A DNA stretch of 64,000 bases from Apostichopus japonicus. Taxonomy: Eukaryota > Echinodermata > Holothuroidea > Aspidochirotida > Stichopodidae. A model generated the notes under the pieces. It worked only from the letters and a program-made list of their open reading frames with translations. It ran no database searches and had not been told where the DNA came from. Position numbers and translations under genes: made by a program. Below are positions 35,901 to 50,900 of this stretch, piece after piece. Position 1 is the first letter of the stretch; each line of letters opens with the position of its first letter. The stretch covers positions 16,642,764 to 16,706,763 of the forward strand of contig NC_092583.1 in NCBI RefSeq assembly GCF_037975245.1, written 5' to 3'.

Positions 35901-38900
35901 TTCACCTTAGGCCTTACAATCACTTCACCTGATTGGTATAAATAATATTAGAGTACTACCGTGTGTATTCGAAGGCAAACGAAGGTATGCATAGGGTAGT
36001 GGTTTTCATTGAGCTACACTTTCATAACATGAAGGGCGAGTATAAACGTAGTTCTCCTCACAGCGTTTACAGGCCTTTGAGCATCATTATAACTATATGA
36101 GTAAATTTAGTTGAAAGTGGGAAGTGGAAAAATAAATTTAGTCATAAAATGATTCAAACAATGTTCTAACGGTCAGAAATTGTATGTATTAGCAAATTCG
36201 GTGACTAACAACTTCACTGATAGAACGTGGTATATACATCATGTCAAATATGTATTAGCCATCCACACAAGATGAATAGAAAGTTGATAACTGACTTGTT
36301 CGTTAACAACACAACTGGATATCGTATTGAATGGCTTAAAATAATATTAATTATCAGTGTATTCATTGAACCACGATGGTGGCGCAATTGGGTGGAGCTA
36401 ATTGAGGGTGGGAAGACCTTATATTTCATTAATTTCACTAATTATTCACCAAACCTTTCTCTTATAATTCAGGCTGAAAGTTTTCACGCCAGACACACAG
36501 TCGCAGCTCATCTAAATAACAGTGTAGTCTTTGTGTTCTATGGACTATTTGGGGTTATTAATTTCAACCAAACAGGAAATAAATGCGGGCCAACAGTTTA
36601 TTTCTGTTTGTTGTGATAGAAAATTGATCTCCACATATCGTTTCTATTTCCGGGAATGAAAGAAGATGAACACATCAAGGCAGCTGTGACGTCAGTATAG
36701 GCTTGTAATTTCACAGGCATTGGCACTAGAAAGCAATAGTAAAGTATTTAACTCACTAATGAATCTAACAACGTCACACAGGGACACTTTGAATGAAGGA
36801 TACCAGATCACTCCGCTGCTACAATAGCAAAGATGGTATTGTTTATTCTGGCGCATTTAGCGTCCTTCAAACCACAAGTATGCAAGTAGCTCTCAGCGAA
36901 GGGAGATAAAAATTTCGTTCATGAACGTGGAAATGACGCAGGTGCATGCTGTGTTTCACTGTTTATGTATATAAGATATATGACAGAACACGTGCTCCTT
37001 CAGAGATAGAGAGAGAGAGAGAATCTAATATTGTATGAAAACGTAAATACCGTACTAAATTATTTTTCATAAGGCTTCTTAACATCTAGGCGTTTGTGCT
37101 TCATTTTCATGTTTTACTTTTGAATGAAAAAAACAGCACTTATTTTCACACAACTTAATACGGTAGCTTGATCACTGTATTGGTAGAACTATATCAAGGG
37201 GTGAACATCTCAGATATCTTTCAAACTATACACACGATGGTTTATAGGTCATGAGATGTCAAATTGAATAGATCTCGAAAACCTATCTTGATTTTTCATT
37301 TTTATATCGAAGTTGAAATCTCGATTTTTTTCATAGCACAACTAAATGTTCCAGTTGAATAAAAGAAAGAATTGTTTCATTAAGAAAGGATCCAATTAAT
37401 CAGAGTCCCATATTTGCTTCGATTAACTTTCACATGTTCCACTTGTTCCATTGTAAACAAATAGGAACTGGCCATGGAGGTGATTGTGTGTAAATATATA
37501 TTATTCTTACATTCAAAGCATTGTATAGCACACAGTTTTGTTGGTAATGGAAAAATACAAGGCATGAATAGTGAAAACATACCCTTTCTTACCAAATGTT
37601 TACTCTTGTAGTCACAGTCCAATCACTTACATTTTAAGAAAAGTCACCCAAGATAGAACCTGAGCATGAAAAATAAACTTGATCCATTGCCAACCCAGCC
37701 TCCCCCCCCCCTTACACCGAGACTGTAACCGCATGATCATGGTGAGGTTACGTTAAAGTGGTCCTGCCATGCCATCCAAAATATTTGAGTTAGATGAAAA
37801 AATGGGTATATTGTTTTTCAATATTTCACTTTAAACTCTCTGGAAAATAATTAGCCTCGCCACAAAAATGAGCTTTAAAGTTCGTACTTTTTACCACGCT
37901 CTAAGAAAAACTGTCACGCACTTGATGACGTCACATGTGTTCTGCTACGTCATATCGTGATGCTTCGATGGTCATGAACCAAATGCGGAAGTCATGTTAC
38001 ACACAATTTGTGTACACAATGGCGTCCGTTAGTGACAATTCATCAACTTCTTCCGTGTTGAATTTGTCTTATTCGAGTTCGAGTTACGATGAAAATAACA
38101 TAGAAAGTGAAAGCGAACATTCTTAAAATGAAGGGGGTGCAGAACCTTACCAATTTGAGCCCCTTGCAGATGAGAACGAAAGGCATAATTATGAGCAGCC
38201 TGAGAAAGCCGATGCATGTTTTCGTGTGTGGATAATCACCACCAAATACGAAACCATTATACCGCTGAGTAATCGAAGTTAAAACCTTCAATCCATCGCC
38301 ACAGCAACGGTGTACGTAAAATACAACATTCCCTCTTTAATTTAAAATTAGCGATGAAATGCTCTATACTACTACACATTATAGACTATAGAATGAATTT
38401 GAGTGTAAAGGCTGCCCTCGGTCACCCAAAATTGTCAATGAACGACACACTGACCTCTCCTTTACCTGTAAATGTTAAGCACGTAATAAGCGTAGAAACA
38501 GTTAAGTACACTCCAATTGAACCCACATATTTACGTCATACAGACTACAGTAATTTATTGAACTCAATAACAGATCGTTCGCCAAGTTTGACAATGTGTC
38601 ATGTGTATGCAGATGGACCGTATGGGTGTGATAATATTAGTGTACCCCCGCTGAATTCCTGACATAGGCTATCAATCACTCTAGCCATTAACTTTGCATA
38701 GATGACCTTAGTTCACATTACAGAAATGTCAAGAAATTTTATTATTAAAGCTTTATCATTTAATTCATTATATGGATTTCTGTGGAACTGACCAAGAAAA
38801 TTCTTGGAAAAGATCAAGTGTTGTGAGCTGTCAATTTTTGTGATGTAAACAAATCGTGCTTATTAGACCTACATTTATATATAAACGCCTAGCACAAATG

Positions 38901-41900
38901 AAATTAGGAATCTTTGAGAGTATAATCAACACTGAGGATCACATTCTTGCAGCTATTTCATTGTGTATGGATTTCAAGGGAAAGTTATTTAGACTCCAGT
39001 AGCCTACAATAAATACAGGTAAGGCATGAAATCTTTAGCTCTTAAATATCTTCTTGTTTGAATAATTTTAACAGACCGTATATTCAATTAATTTTCGGAC
39101 CTAACTTGGTACCTTAATTTCTTCACTTCATCTGCATGGATTAGAAGTAACGTCAACGAACCATTATCATTCGACTAAATACACCAATATACTTCCAACG
39201 ACTATTGCTACAAACCTCGTTATCCCATCGTTAACAACTCTCCACCAATCAAAGTTCGAGTTTTGGTCGTTCGCGTTAGTTGCAGTGACGAAATACAGTG
39301 AATCGTGCGCATGCGGCTTCCCTTAAAAGGATCTGAAAATCTTGCGTTAGATCGAAAACCTACATAAATACTATTTCAAGTTAGTCATATTATCGTGCTT
39401 CGTGAGGCTACTTCTGCTTGAAAGGATGAAGTTCGGATACTTGCAAACTCTCGGACTCTCCTTTCATCTTTCAATGACAACCACAACAAACCGGGTTGCC
39501 CAATCGTTAACAACTTTCCACCAATCAAAGTTTGAGTTTTGGTCGTTTGCGCTTTAGTTGCAGTGACGAAATACAGTGAATCGTGCGCATGCGGCAGCTC
39601 CCTTAACATTACCTGAAATAGATATCAACAACGGGCCGGCTACATAAACTGTAATTAAAGTTAGTCATTGTAGGTTGGGCTACCTCTGCTTGAAAAGGAT
39701 GAAGTTCAGATATTTGTAAACCCTCCTATCTTCTTGGGTCATTCCTCGAAAAGAACGATGTTATTTTCCGTCTCTTTACTACGTTCAAAGACTTGATAAA
39801 TTGAATGCCCTAACGAGTAACGTTGAACATCGAAATGTTTGCTTTAACTTAGAGTTAGACTTGGACTAGCCTACAGGTTAGGTCTGGCCGTAGTGCTAAG
39901 GCCTAACCAAGCTTATAAGATTATTAGGTTTCTCAGTGAAGGACGTAGGGTAGACCTAGGCCTAGGTAGTGGTACTCTTACTCTAGTCTTTGGTTCACAG
40001 CCTACGCCAAACCTCCAAAGCTAAGCCTAACAACGTACTGACACTTGATAGGCGTTGAACCTAACACATTCAGTCACACATTCAGTAAGGCTAGTTAGTA
40101 GTTAATTAACCAAAGAGACTATGCTTACGACTATTCGTAAGAATAATTTCCGATTACGCATGCGCAGTTGCTATTTTTATGACAGGACTATTTTTACGAC
40201 CAGGAGTAACAATAATTTCCGGTTAGGGTTAGTGTTAGGGTTAGGATTGGGGTTTAGGGTTAAAGTTAGGGTTAGGGTTACCCCTACTACATGCGCAGTT
40301 GCTTCATTTACTTTACTGCGCTTGAATTCGCCTTTGTCGTAAGAATAGTTTATAAATAATTGTTACGACTAGTCGTAAGAATAGCCACAGCCTTAATTAA
40401 CAGTTGGCCTAGCAAACCCTGTTATCTTACAGTTACTGTTAGGTATAAACATTAAAATTAAAAATTACTTGATATTCTTCTGATGAATATAGACTGTTGA
40501 CAAGTCGATCTTTTATTCTATTTTTGTTTGGTAGAGCTTGTCCAGTTTAGTACAGCAAAACCAGAGACATTTTGACAATGTAATTGTTACAACATGGTCA
40601 ACTAATGAAAATTTGATGGATTATTGAATCGAAAAATAATATGGAAAGATATTTATTTAGGACATTGTGTCACAAGATTGACCAGATAAGTGATATGTTG
40701 TTACTTGCTCAGAATTTGTCCCCATTTTTGTTGTGTTAATAAAAGGGCATATCGATCTTGTTGATGCTGTAGGTATAAGGAGTTATCTTGCCATACTTGC
40801 TTTAAGTAGCAATACAGCTGTTGAGTTTATTATTAGAGATTTAGTTGCTGATATAGTTCCATATGGATGGTTCTATAAACTCTTACCCATTCCCCCCCCC
40901 CCCCCACACCCTTATCCATGCCCTCCTTCCCCATCAGCCTCATTGTGTCCTACTCACCAGGGAATCTTGACTTTGTTTCATTGTTTTAGTTCTTTTCCAA
41001 CAAATGTGTGTCAATCATTAACATGTCATTACTTATCATTTCATGGACAGTTGCCACAAACCTGCCTTTGTGGTTGGCTGTGTCAGTTCTTTGTAAAAGC
41101 ATTATGCAAGTTGTTTCCCTTAAAGAGATTCCTATGGTACTTCAAGTTGACAAGGGGTTTACTTGTAATGCAATCCATTAATTTCTCTGAGAATTTTCAA
41201 TTTTATTTCCATCATGCATTAACACTTGTTATTGCACCAATTTTTCATTTAATCCAAATAAAATTTTCCTCTTTTCTTTGAAGGCATAGAAAAATATCTA
41301 TTTCTTAATTTAGTATTCATGTATACGTTATGCATTTGCACTTTAGGAGGATTTCCAGTAAAATTTCCATGTTTTCTTTGTAGGCAAAGAAAAATAGCCA
41401 TTAATTTAGTATTCATGTATACTTTATCTACTTGCACTTTAGGAGAACTTCCAAAGAAGAAAAATTCTGAGATGGGAAGGGATGCCAAGAATACAGCAGA
41501 GGAGCAAGGTAAGTATTAAAAAAACAGATTTCATACCTTCATGATTAACCTCCTTGATAGCAGTATCATATCAAACTGTACATATATGTAGGCTTTTGCA
41601 GTTCCATCACAGCTTTACATCTTCTCATTTCATTTGATAGCCCCTTCCAATTCCTTCACAGCATCATTATCACTAGCAATTTAGCAACTTGGTGGTAACA
41701 TCGATCATTCCTAGATGAGCTTTATACCGTAGATAAAAGAATCAGGGCAAAGTTTTAATGATAGCTCTGTCATCTGAGACCATCAGATTTCTGTTTGGAA
41801 AACCAAAATCAAATGTGGAGTTTGTCTAGCTGATGACATGTTGTTTACTTCAAATTCACAATGCATTGTAACCGAATGCCCCCAAATAGTTAAAATAATT

Positions 41901-44900
41901 AATTGGTATCACCCCCAAAACTGGTGTTCTACACACCAACCTACACATTTCTCCTACCGTGTCCATATTGGTTATTGTCATTTTGCCACACTTTTTCTGA
42001 CAACCAAACTTGCTGTTTAGACAAGTTGAACCAAAATGTAAGGCCTGGTTGTCCGAGGGACAACCAAAATCCTTAAAATGTTACCCTGAAGAATCTGGCT
42101 ATGGTTGAAGAATCTGGAGTTGAGGGTAACCCTGGTCTAAGGCAAATCACAATCTTAGGTAACCTAATAAAAAATAATGAAAAATGAAAATGAAAAGAGA
42201 AACCTGGTTCTGAGTCTGTACCTGGACTTAAATACTACAGTTAGAGCTGTTTAAATAACAAAACGGTACCAATAGTACATAGACAATTTTAAATGTGATG
42301 ACAGTTTGAGAGCAAGTTGTTGTTGATGAGGATTATTTTACTTGCCTTTCTAATCCTTTCTTCAGGGGAGACTATGGGCAAGAAAAGTCCTGGGATTGGA
42401 AAGGACCAGAAGAAAAGCCCTGGCAAACAAGGTAATTTAGAGTAATTAATACTGTGATGCTCCCTTCATAATAAGAAGGAATAAGAAGGGTATAAATCTA
42501 CAGTAATTAGTAACATGGGCATGTTACTTGCTGTAGATTCACATTTACTTTCTAATGGTTAAACTTCCTCCATAACATACATCAACAGTTAAACTTCCTT
42601 GTTGTTAAACTTTTGAAAGTTTTGTTAGTTTACCAAAACTCTTTAACTACTGTACCTGCCATATAAGTGCTATCTTTAATGTTTTCCCCCTTAAGATTTA
42701 TTACTGTTAACCATAAAGTTCTCTCCTACAGGAAGTTAGCATTTTATAAAAAGTTACCTGACCTCCAAGACAATAGCTATTGAATGCAGCAATGTCACAC
42801 ATAGGTTTTCATTTAATGTAAAATAACATCTGTAAATCAACATATTCTTTGCGGTGTGTTTTGTATTTTGTGGGGTGGCGAGGGGATCGTGGAGGGGAAG
42901 GAGAGAGTGAGGAAGCTTCTTTAATGTCCTCATACTGCTATAAATAATACTTATCTATGCTTTACATTTCAAAATTATTTCAGTAATATTTTTAAAAATT
43001 TGCATTGTTCTCTTCTTTCCTTTTTTACAAAGATGTACAGTTATTGGTCAATAGGGTTATAAAAAAAACTGTAAATAAGACTCAGGTCTAAAACGGCACT
43101 CCTAACCCAGTACATGTCCCAAAGCCCCTTCCTTAATTGACTTTGATAACCCATATAGATATTTTACCCCTTTGGCAAGCACGTAGCTCTGAGAATACTA
43201 GTTAGTAAACTCCATTGCAGCAAACTCCATTACAGTGTGCTGACGGGACTCAATGTTATCATAACTTAATTCCCTTCTCGTATTTATGATGGATGTCTTG
43301 ATTGTCGGATGGGATTTATGATAAGAAGAAGGCATGGCTTGAATGTCGCATGCCCTCACGCTGGTGTTAATGGTCAGGCGTGTACTCCAGGCAGAGGTGT
43401 ATAGTAGTGTATTAGCGGCCTGTAGTTGTAGTATTCTGCATTCCATCTCGGAGATAGTGTGACACTTAGAATGGAAGGTATTTGTAAGACAGTGTCGATG
43501 AAACAAGTCTTGTAAGACAAACGCTTCATTTCTACAGAGGAATCGTAAGCTTTGCATTCGATCATTCACTCCTTCCCTGCATCTGGATTTCTTTTGGTAT
43601 GGGATTTTATTGGATTAAGATACATCACAGCATTTCATGCTTACGATTACATATTTCGCGGGTGGTGTAATTTTACCAAATGTTGTTCAACTTATCACAG
43701 TGCTCTTTATGGATTTTACAGAGGATTCAGATATTAAGATACCAGTAATTTGACTCTGTAGCTGACTTTTTTTGGGTGTCAGTAATTCCTGAGAAATATC
43801 AGAGAAGGATCTGTTTGCCTTGTTCTCCTCATTGTTGAAAAGTGAAACAGGTTTGGGATAGTGGTCCACTGCCTGTGGATCATGAAGGATGATATAATTT
43901 CTGCTTGTTCATTTTCTGGGTTTACAGAACCCTTGGTAGATTAAATCTTTGCTGAAGTTATCTAATATTTCATTTCTAACATTTCAAGCAAATAGTAATG
44001 CTTTTCTTTGTGTGTCTTTTCAAATAGCCAGATCATGTTATCCAAAATTACAAAAAGCCATACGAAATAAAATATATTTATGCCCCAATCACCTGATATC
44101 TATGAGCAATGTGATTACCAGTAGAAGAAACAGTAAACTTGATAAAAATTCTGAATTAGAAGGGTCTATTCTCAGAATATTTCATATACGCTACATCTGC
44201 CCTCAGCTTATGTCTGGAATCGTAACTATTATGTCTTACATTAACATCCAGTGTAATTTGTGTTTGGTCAAAATGTGAACATCCCTGTCTTGTTAGTGCT
44301 TTAATTTGTTAGCTATTTCATATCACCTCAGAATTAAACTCTATAAATTGATAAACTCATAGTTTTGATGGCACAAAGTATTATTCTTTTTTTTTAACAT
44401 GCATGGTATATTTTAGAAACATTTTAGGTATTCTTTAAATAACTTTACTTATAAATAATAGTTTGTCAAGAAGATCCCAAATCTTAGTTAAGGCATCACA
44501 CTAAATAATGACAAGCCTTAATCAGGTGACATTCCACTCTATAAAAAGGGTATTGACATTGAGTTCACTGCATCAGCATGGCATGTGGAATATGTTACAT
44601 GTACAGTGCATAGCGATGTACCATTCCACACTGGTTATACTGCATTTTGAATGTATTTTTAATATTACTTGATATTCCTTACGCTTTAAAATGTTTTTCT
44701 TCAAAAATTTCTTTCTTGTCTGTTAGACAATAATTAACATTCTTTTAGAGCTTTTTTTATTGTCCAATAAGAGATTTAGCTGTTGGTTCATGGTTTTAGT
44801 TGGTAATGTGAAGAACTGAAAAATGTCTGTGGCCTTTGATATGGTTGAAATCCTCAAATACCGCATGATAAGGTATCATGTATATTGTCATATTAACTAT

Positions 44901-47900
44901 GAGTCCAAGTGGAACAGTTTCTTTCTATAATATTGTCATGACCAACAATGCTAGGTCATTTCATTTGGAACTGCAATATCACTGAGATATCAACATCAAT
45001 ATACCTCATGATATAAGCTTCTAAAGTAGTATAATTTTTTTTGTTGTCACATGTAGCATATGAGGTATATATTTGATCTGTTCTTTGTCATTTCATGGGT
45101 CCATGTGGAACACTTAAATGTAGATGATTTCATTTTTGGCAAACATATCTTGGCTTATGAGTAGGAATTGTAGCTTAAGTACATAACACCATCAGTGTAA
45201 ACTCTATTCTGCAAAATTTGATTTTCATGTGCGACACATTAGATTCAATTTCATATTTCATCGATCATTTGTGATTTGTTTGGTCCCCTTGTAGATCTCT
45301 TTGATTTTTATTACTAAAGAAATGTCCAAATGTTCCTTAGCCTTTGATTGACACTTGTGACTGTGATTTGGAGCTTAATATCCTGCACTTACCACTACTG
45401 GTGTGCTTTATGATTCATGTTACAAGTCAACTGTTTTATTTTATTCTACATGAGAAACCTCTTTTGTCCATCAGTTCGTATAATCATATACATGTGGAAT
45501 ACTTTATAAAGATTTGATCAAACATTCCAGGACTTTTGACAGGTACGTAGGGTTATTTTTAACCTGAACATACCAAGGCTTAAGTATATATGATGTAAGC
45601 TTTCTATTAATATATCTTCACTGTGTGATGTGTGTTTACAGGCTAATGAGAAGGTTGTTTGATAAATTCATTTAATCTAATCTTTTTTAAAAAACAAGTA
45701 AGGACTTGTGGATTAGACTAATATGAGAGTGGGTTTGATATGAATGCTAGTCATTTTAACCTGAGGGAATTGACTACTAGGAAAATGACACAGCAGGAAA
45801 AGTTAGGGCAGTGTGTGCATATTGTATGTATATGTGATCTTCCCGCAAGCAGGAACTCGCGAAAGAAGCCATGGAGGCTTGTAGACTCGCAAGCTGACCG
45901 AAGCCAATCTCTCGGCACACATCCATTTAACATCCATATTAACTTAAAGCAGCTGTGTTTTAAGAATTGTGTTGTGTGGAAGTTTGGTCAGGCAGAAGCA
46001 CCAAATCTGAGGCTTAAACAATTGAATTTCCAGTATTTCACATGTTTTTTTTCATTTTCAATAGTTAATTCTGGAAAAATTGTTGTGACTTATTTTACCT
46101 CTGACGTGGATAACAATTCAGAAGTTCAGATTTCAAATTTATCTGATCAAGGCATACTCAATGCATGATTTAACTTATAAATAATCTAAGTCCCATCTGG
46201 CCTGGGACCTGTTTCAACAATGGTGTCCAAACTTAGTCATATGTTTGAGATGGTAAGACCAGCAAATTGAATCCTGTTGTATGGTATCAATACTAAATAC
46301 AATACCCTGGTCCTGCTCAAATCTCTTGCTATACTTATGTGAGCACTAAACAGTTTAGCTTCCATACATATCCAAGAAAGGCTGAACATCAGTGCATTGT
46401 ATGCCCATATGACCATCCACTTTGGATGGCATATAATTAAAAAAAGCGTCAAAAACATCAAGTTACATAATTTTGAGTAGTCCAACAGAAAACTTAAGGC
46501 TTGTAATTGAAAAATAATAAGATGTTGCATTAAATTTGGGAGACCTTTTTTTCTTTTTCATTTGATGAATGGGTTAAATGTTCAAAAAATATATTCAGAA
46601 ATTATTCAACAACCAGGTGTAGTGAGGTATCATATGTACCTTGATGTTGCTAGGTTACATCTCTGCAATTCTTTAGTTGATCTTCTTTACCAAGGGGTTG
46701 TCGCATCATATTTTTGAAGGTGTGTTCGTGGCATAGCTGGCCACCCATGGTCCAAATGTATTAATAAATCTAATATATTTTCCAATAACCTAATATATTT
46801 TTCAATAAGTATCCATCAGAAAGCTTTGCTTTAGACATTTAAAAACTGAACCTAGATTGCAGCCGCAGCAGTACTATTTGTTTATGACCCGCCATAGATT
46901 TACTACACCCATTTGTCCATCACACATGCCACGATGTCACATGTTTATTTTTGGAAGAATCAATGTAAGATGGAGTTACAAAAGGAGAATGAGGGACCTA
47001 GTGGTGATAAATTTGTTACTTACTGTTTTTGGCAGATTATGTTGAGATACTGGTCATGAAATGGATGGAAATGATTTATTGGTTTGTTTATTCAGCTTTG
47101 TGGAATGCTAAAGATGTTAACAGTCATGGCTATATTTGCCTAGCTATGTATTGCTAATATGTCTCCAAACATGTACACTGAGCTGGGTCATGTACTATGT
47201 ATTAGCACATTAAAACTAAGAATGTGACATAACTAATCTGTACAACAAAATATTCAGGATATAAGTTTGAGCCCAAGCTTTGAAAAAGTTTTTCAAATTA
47301 TATTTCTCTTTAAAGTTTGCATAGTCTTTGAGGTGACTCAAATTATTGCAGCTGATAATGTCTTTCTTTGGGGAGGGGGGGGGTAGGCAGTGAAATATAT
47401 ATTTTATGGCCTATATGTCATCACTTTTTGCTTTTTAGCATATTTTGAAATTAGTGTATCTCCACCTCCACAAGGTTATTAACCATACCCAAATGCATCA
47501 TGTATAGTCATACTGTAGTCTGCTCTTGGCCCTATACCTTATTCCAAAATGTTGCATAATTTAGTAAATATCTAGAATGAAAAACTTGTAATCTCAGCAA
47601 ACTTGGGCAGAGTTGTACAATTTTAACATATGGCAGTTACTGTGTATCTCTATTTTACAGTGAGATGTATGGAACTACTTTACTTTCTATTATACATTTT
47701 ACAAAATAAGGAAAAGAGTATACCATCTGATAAAGGTAAAGATTTTACCTTACCAATATCAAACTTTCCTAATTTATGATTGTGAGCAACACTGGTCATT
47801 GTAAGTTGTTACATTCACTGATATTTGATGCTTGTTCTTCTTTAATGTAAACAGGTCCACCCTGTAAAGCCCCTCCAGTTCCCAAGCTTGACCCCAAATC

Positions 47901-50900
47901 TAGGACTTTATCCTGGGAAGTGGAATCCAAGAATACCGACACAAAACTGAGATACATCATCGAAGCACGAAAAAAAGGATCAGAAGCTAAAGAATGGAAA
48001 CTGCTCGCTAAAGACCTAAAGGAACCAAAATATTCCATCAACCACTTGGATCCGAAGACAGAGTACGTTTTCAGAGTCAGAGCTGAAAGTGACAGCGGAA
48101 TTAGTGAGCCCAGTGAAGAGATAGATATGAGTTCAGCAAAGAGTGAAGATGGTAAGTCAAACTGAAGAAATTTTGGGTGGGGAGAGGTCTGGGTGGGATG
48201 GGGGAGTGGGATGGAGGGCTGAAGGTATTGGGGGTAGCTGTCAAGAGAAATTAGTGGTGTCTCGTGGCTTTCTACAAAGGTTTAATAGAGCTGCACACAA
48301 CACAAATTGGAATGAGAGGATTCGTTAATACTCCTTCGTCTTCATGGCAGTACATCCTCATGAGGTAGAAGCAGAAGCAGGAGGGTAAAGAACCGCCCCA
48401 TCTCCGACCCTACTCAACCTCCATCAAATTGAGACCCAATATACGTAGCATTGAATATTGCCAATCTGGAAAATGTGCAAAATAATATCAGTGGATATAT
48501 GCATTCTTGTTACAGTACAGTACATCTGCGTAGCAACAAGACACACCATGACTTAGATATATGTACTGTTGACTTGTGTCTCAACTGCAGTACTATTAGC
48601 AATGTATGTCATTCAGTGCCATTTTACTTTTCCTCCCCTACTTTCTCTGTTATTATGCCTTGACCTGTGTGTATCGAAACTTTATGAAACATAAACTTTT
48701 CCCTTGCCGCTGGCCCAAGTTGCTTGTTTGTATTAACAGATGAATTACTTCTAGTCCTTCCTGATTGGCAATTGAGTGACATGAGTATATTTGGGTGACA
48801 TTAATGAATTCTCACTGCTATAGTGTGACATTCCTCTCTAACACTAATACCTTCCAGGGGCCTCGCCTTGTAAAGTACAGTGTAAGTCAGTGACCGTAAT
48901 CACCAATCGCTCATTTACAAGGTTCCCCACGATCTTTTTCTAGAATCTGCTCAATGGAGAAACCTAGTTCAGACTCAAGATTAGTCCAGAGATAAATTTG
49001 TTATGGTCCCTGAGTAGCTTAGTTACTTGGAAATAACATTTTATTAATTAATGGTGAGATCTTCAAAGCTTTGGTCCAGGTTGTCTACGAATGCATGGTT
49101 CCTTTTCAACCTTTAATATTTTCATGATTAATTTAGGCAAGCAAAGACACTGCACCAATGCTACGGCAATTAATAACACCTGGCTTGGATCACCATTTCT
49201 GCTGAAATAGTTTTCATTTTTATCCAATGGCCAAATATAACAGGAAATGATTTCCCAAATCCCATTTCCATATGAAGATATAATTTCAATTAACAGAAGT
49301 TGATTGATTAATCAGGCAAATCAAAGATGAATTTTGGAATACAAATATCAATCAGGTTTTGAGTGCAAGGAGCTGTTAGACAATATGAATACACATTGTG
49401 AAGTTTACTTGGATCCTTATTTAAGCCTTGTTTTAGGATTAACTTTTGACATCTTTATACTTTGGTTGTACATCTCTGTAAACAAACATTGATTATACAT
49501 CACAGGACATGCTTGGAATGTTATCCTTCTCCTCATTCCTGTGGACTTGAGTTTGTACTTTTGTCTCATCTTTCACTTGCTAGCAGTGGGATGTCCGGTA
49601 GGATGAGTGTGGGTTGAGCTAGGGATGATTGGGCAAATGTTTAAAGTGATAGGTAAGAGCAAAGCTATCAATAAAGTTTACAAAGGAGAAAGCAATAACT
49701 AATAGTTATTAGTACCATGTTTTTTATTTTATCATTAAGAAAACTTTGCTAAAGAAAATAATGAAAAATATGTGAATACAAATTTATGCAATTATAAACC
49801 CAATTGGTAAAGATATGGAGATACCAGACTTTTAATCAGTGTACTTACCTTGGGAAAGTTCCTTTGAGGTAAGTTTTTCTGTCAATTCAATTAATTTTCT
49901 GGGTAAATGACTTTATAAGTTTAAAAGAATGAGAATTCAAGGAGTACAAGTAAACAGGGTTCTCTTTAAAACATTTTGCCTTAGAATTTAGCATATGGCA
50001 ACTTAATTTGGTTCATATGTCTTTAATACAAACTGCATTAGCTCGACAAGACAAAGCTCTATGAGATTCTTCAGTAAGTTATTAACTTTTACTAATATGT
50101 TGCTTGCTAATTAAGTATATTAGGTCAGTAAGGTATCAATTACAGTTACACGATCCCCTTGAACTCTGTCAACTCTTCCTAACTATTCCCAAGTTGCTGC
50201 ATAGTTTCATGAATACTGCACTTCCTTTTTTTGCAATGGTTCTTTTTAACATCATGTGGTGAAGGATATAGCAGGTTTAACTAGCAGAGCTTTCACTTGT
50301 AAGGAGTATGCATCTTAAAGGAGGATTTTTCAACCAATTAATTTTGATACTGTAGTTTATTAAAAAGTTAAAGTCACTGCTGTCAGTCTAGTGTGTGTTT
50401 CTTTGTGAGATATCATTTTCATTTTTCAATTCATTTATTTATTTTTGTTCTAACACAACATAAGTATGACATATGACATAGAAGGAGATAAGAAACAAAC
50501 TTGTGAAAGGAAGTGTACTAAAAACCCTATAGGGCTTGTCGAAGCTCATCAATCAAAATGACTGGACTACCTAGTTTAGTTTACCTAGTTCTGATTTTCA
50601 TTGGAATCTAACACATATCACCATTAAAATTCTGCTTGAAGTCATGCTTTGTAAGTGGGGTTGATAACTAAGTTACCATGTCAAAAGTGGGACGCTGCTG
50701 GGGGTACAGCCTCTTGTAGCCATGCTGGCTGTCAGTGACCAAACTGTTGTGATCCATGCTTCACAAAGTAGGCATTTCAGGTCTGCAGAGATAATCCCTA
50801 TTGCTTTAAGTTGATTCATGCTAGTTCAGCAGGATTTTGCAGCTTCTGCAGTTTTCTATTTGACACAATGTAAACTCTGTAGATAGTTGTTCTCACCCTT

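Larger units (their letters stand above)
32952..41442 (+). other. Gene B long intron (about 8.5 kb)
   Basis: No exon with family similarity. It contains the polypyrimidine tract, a perfect hairpin at 34532, a transposon-like remnant near 37750-38340, the duplicated segment at 39218-39735 and a telomere-like element at 40117-40387. Parts could be intergenic or an internal promoter. Confidence 0.5.

Noticed and set aside
40733-41281. 182-codon open frame with a Pro-rich and hydrophobic mix
   Set aside because: It depends on a poly-C run, has no domain and no splice fit, and is likely chance.
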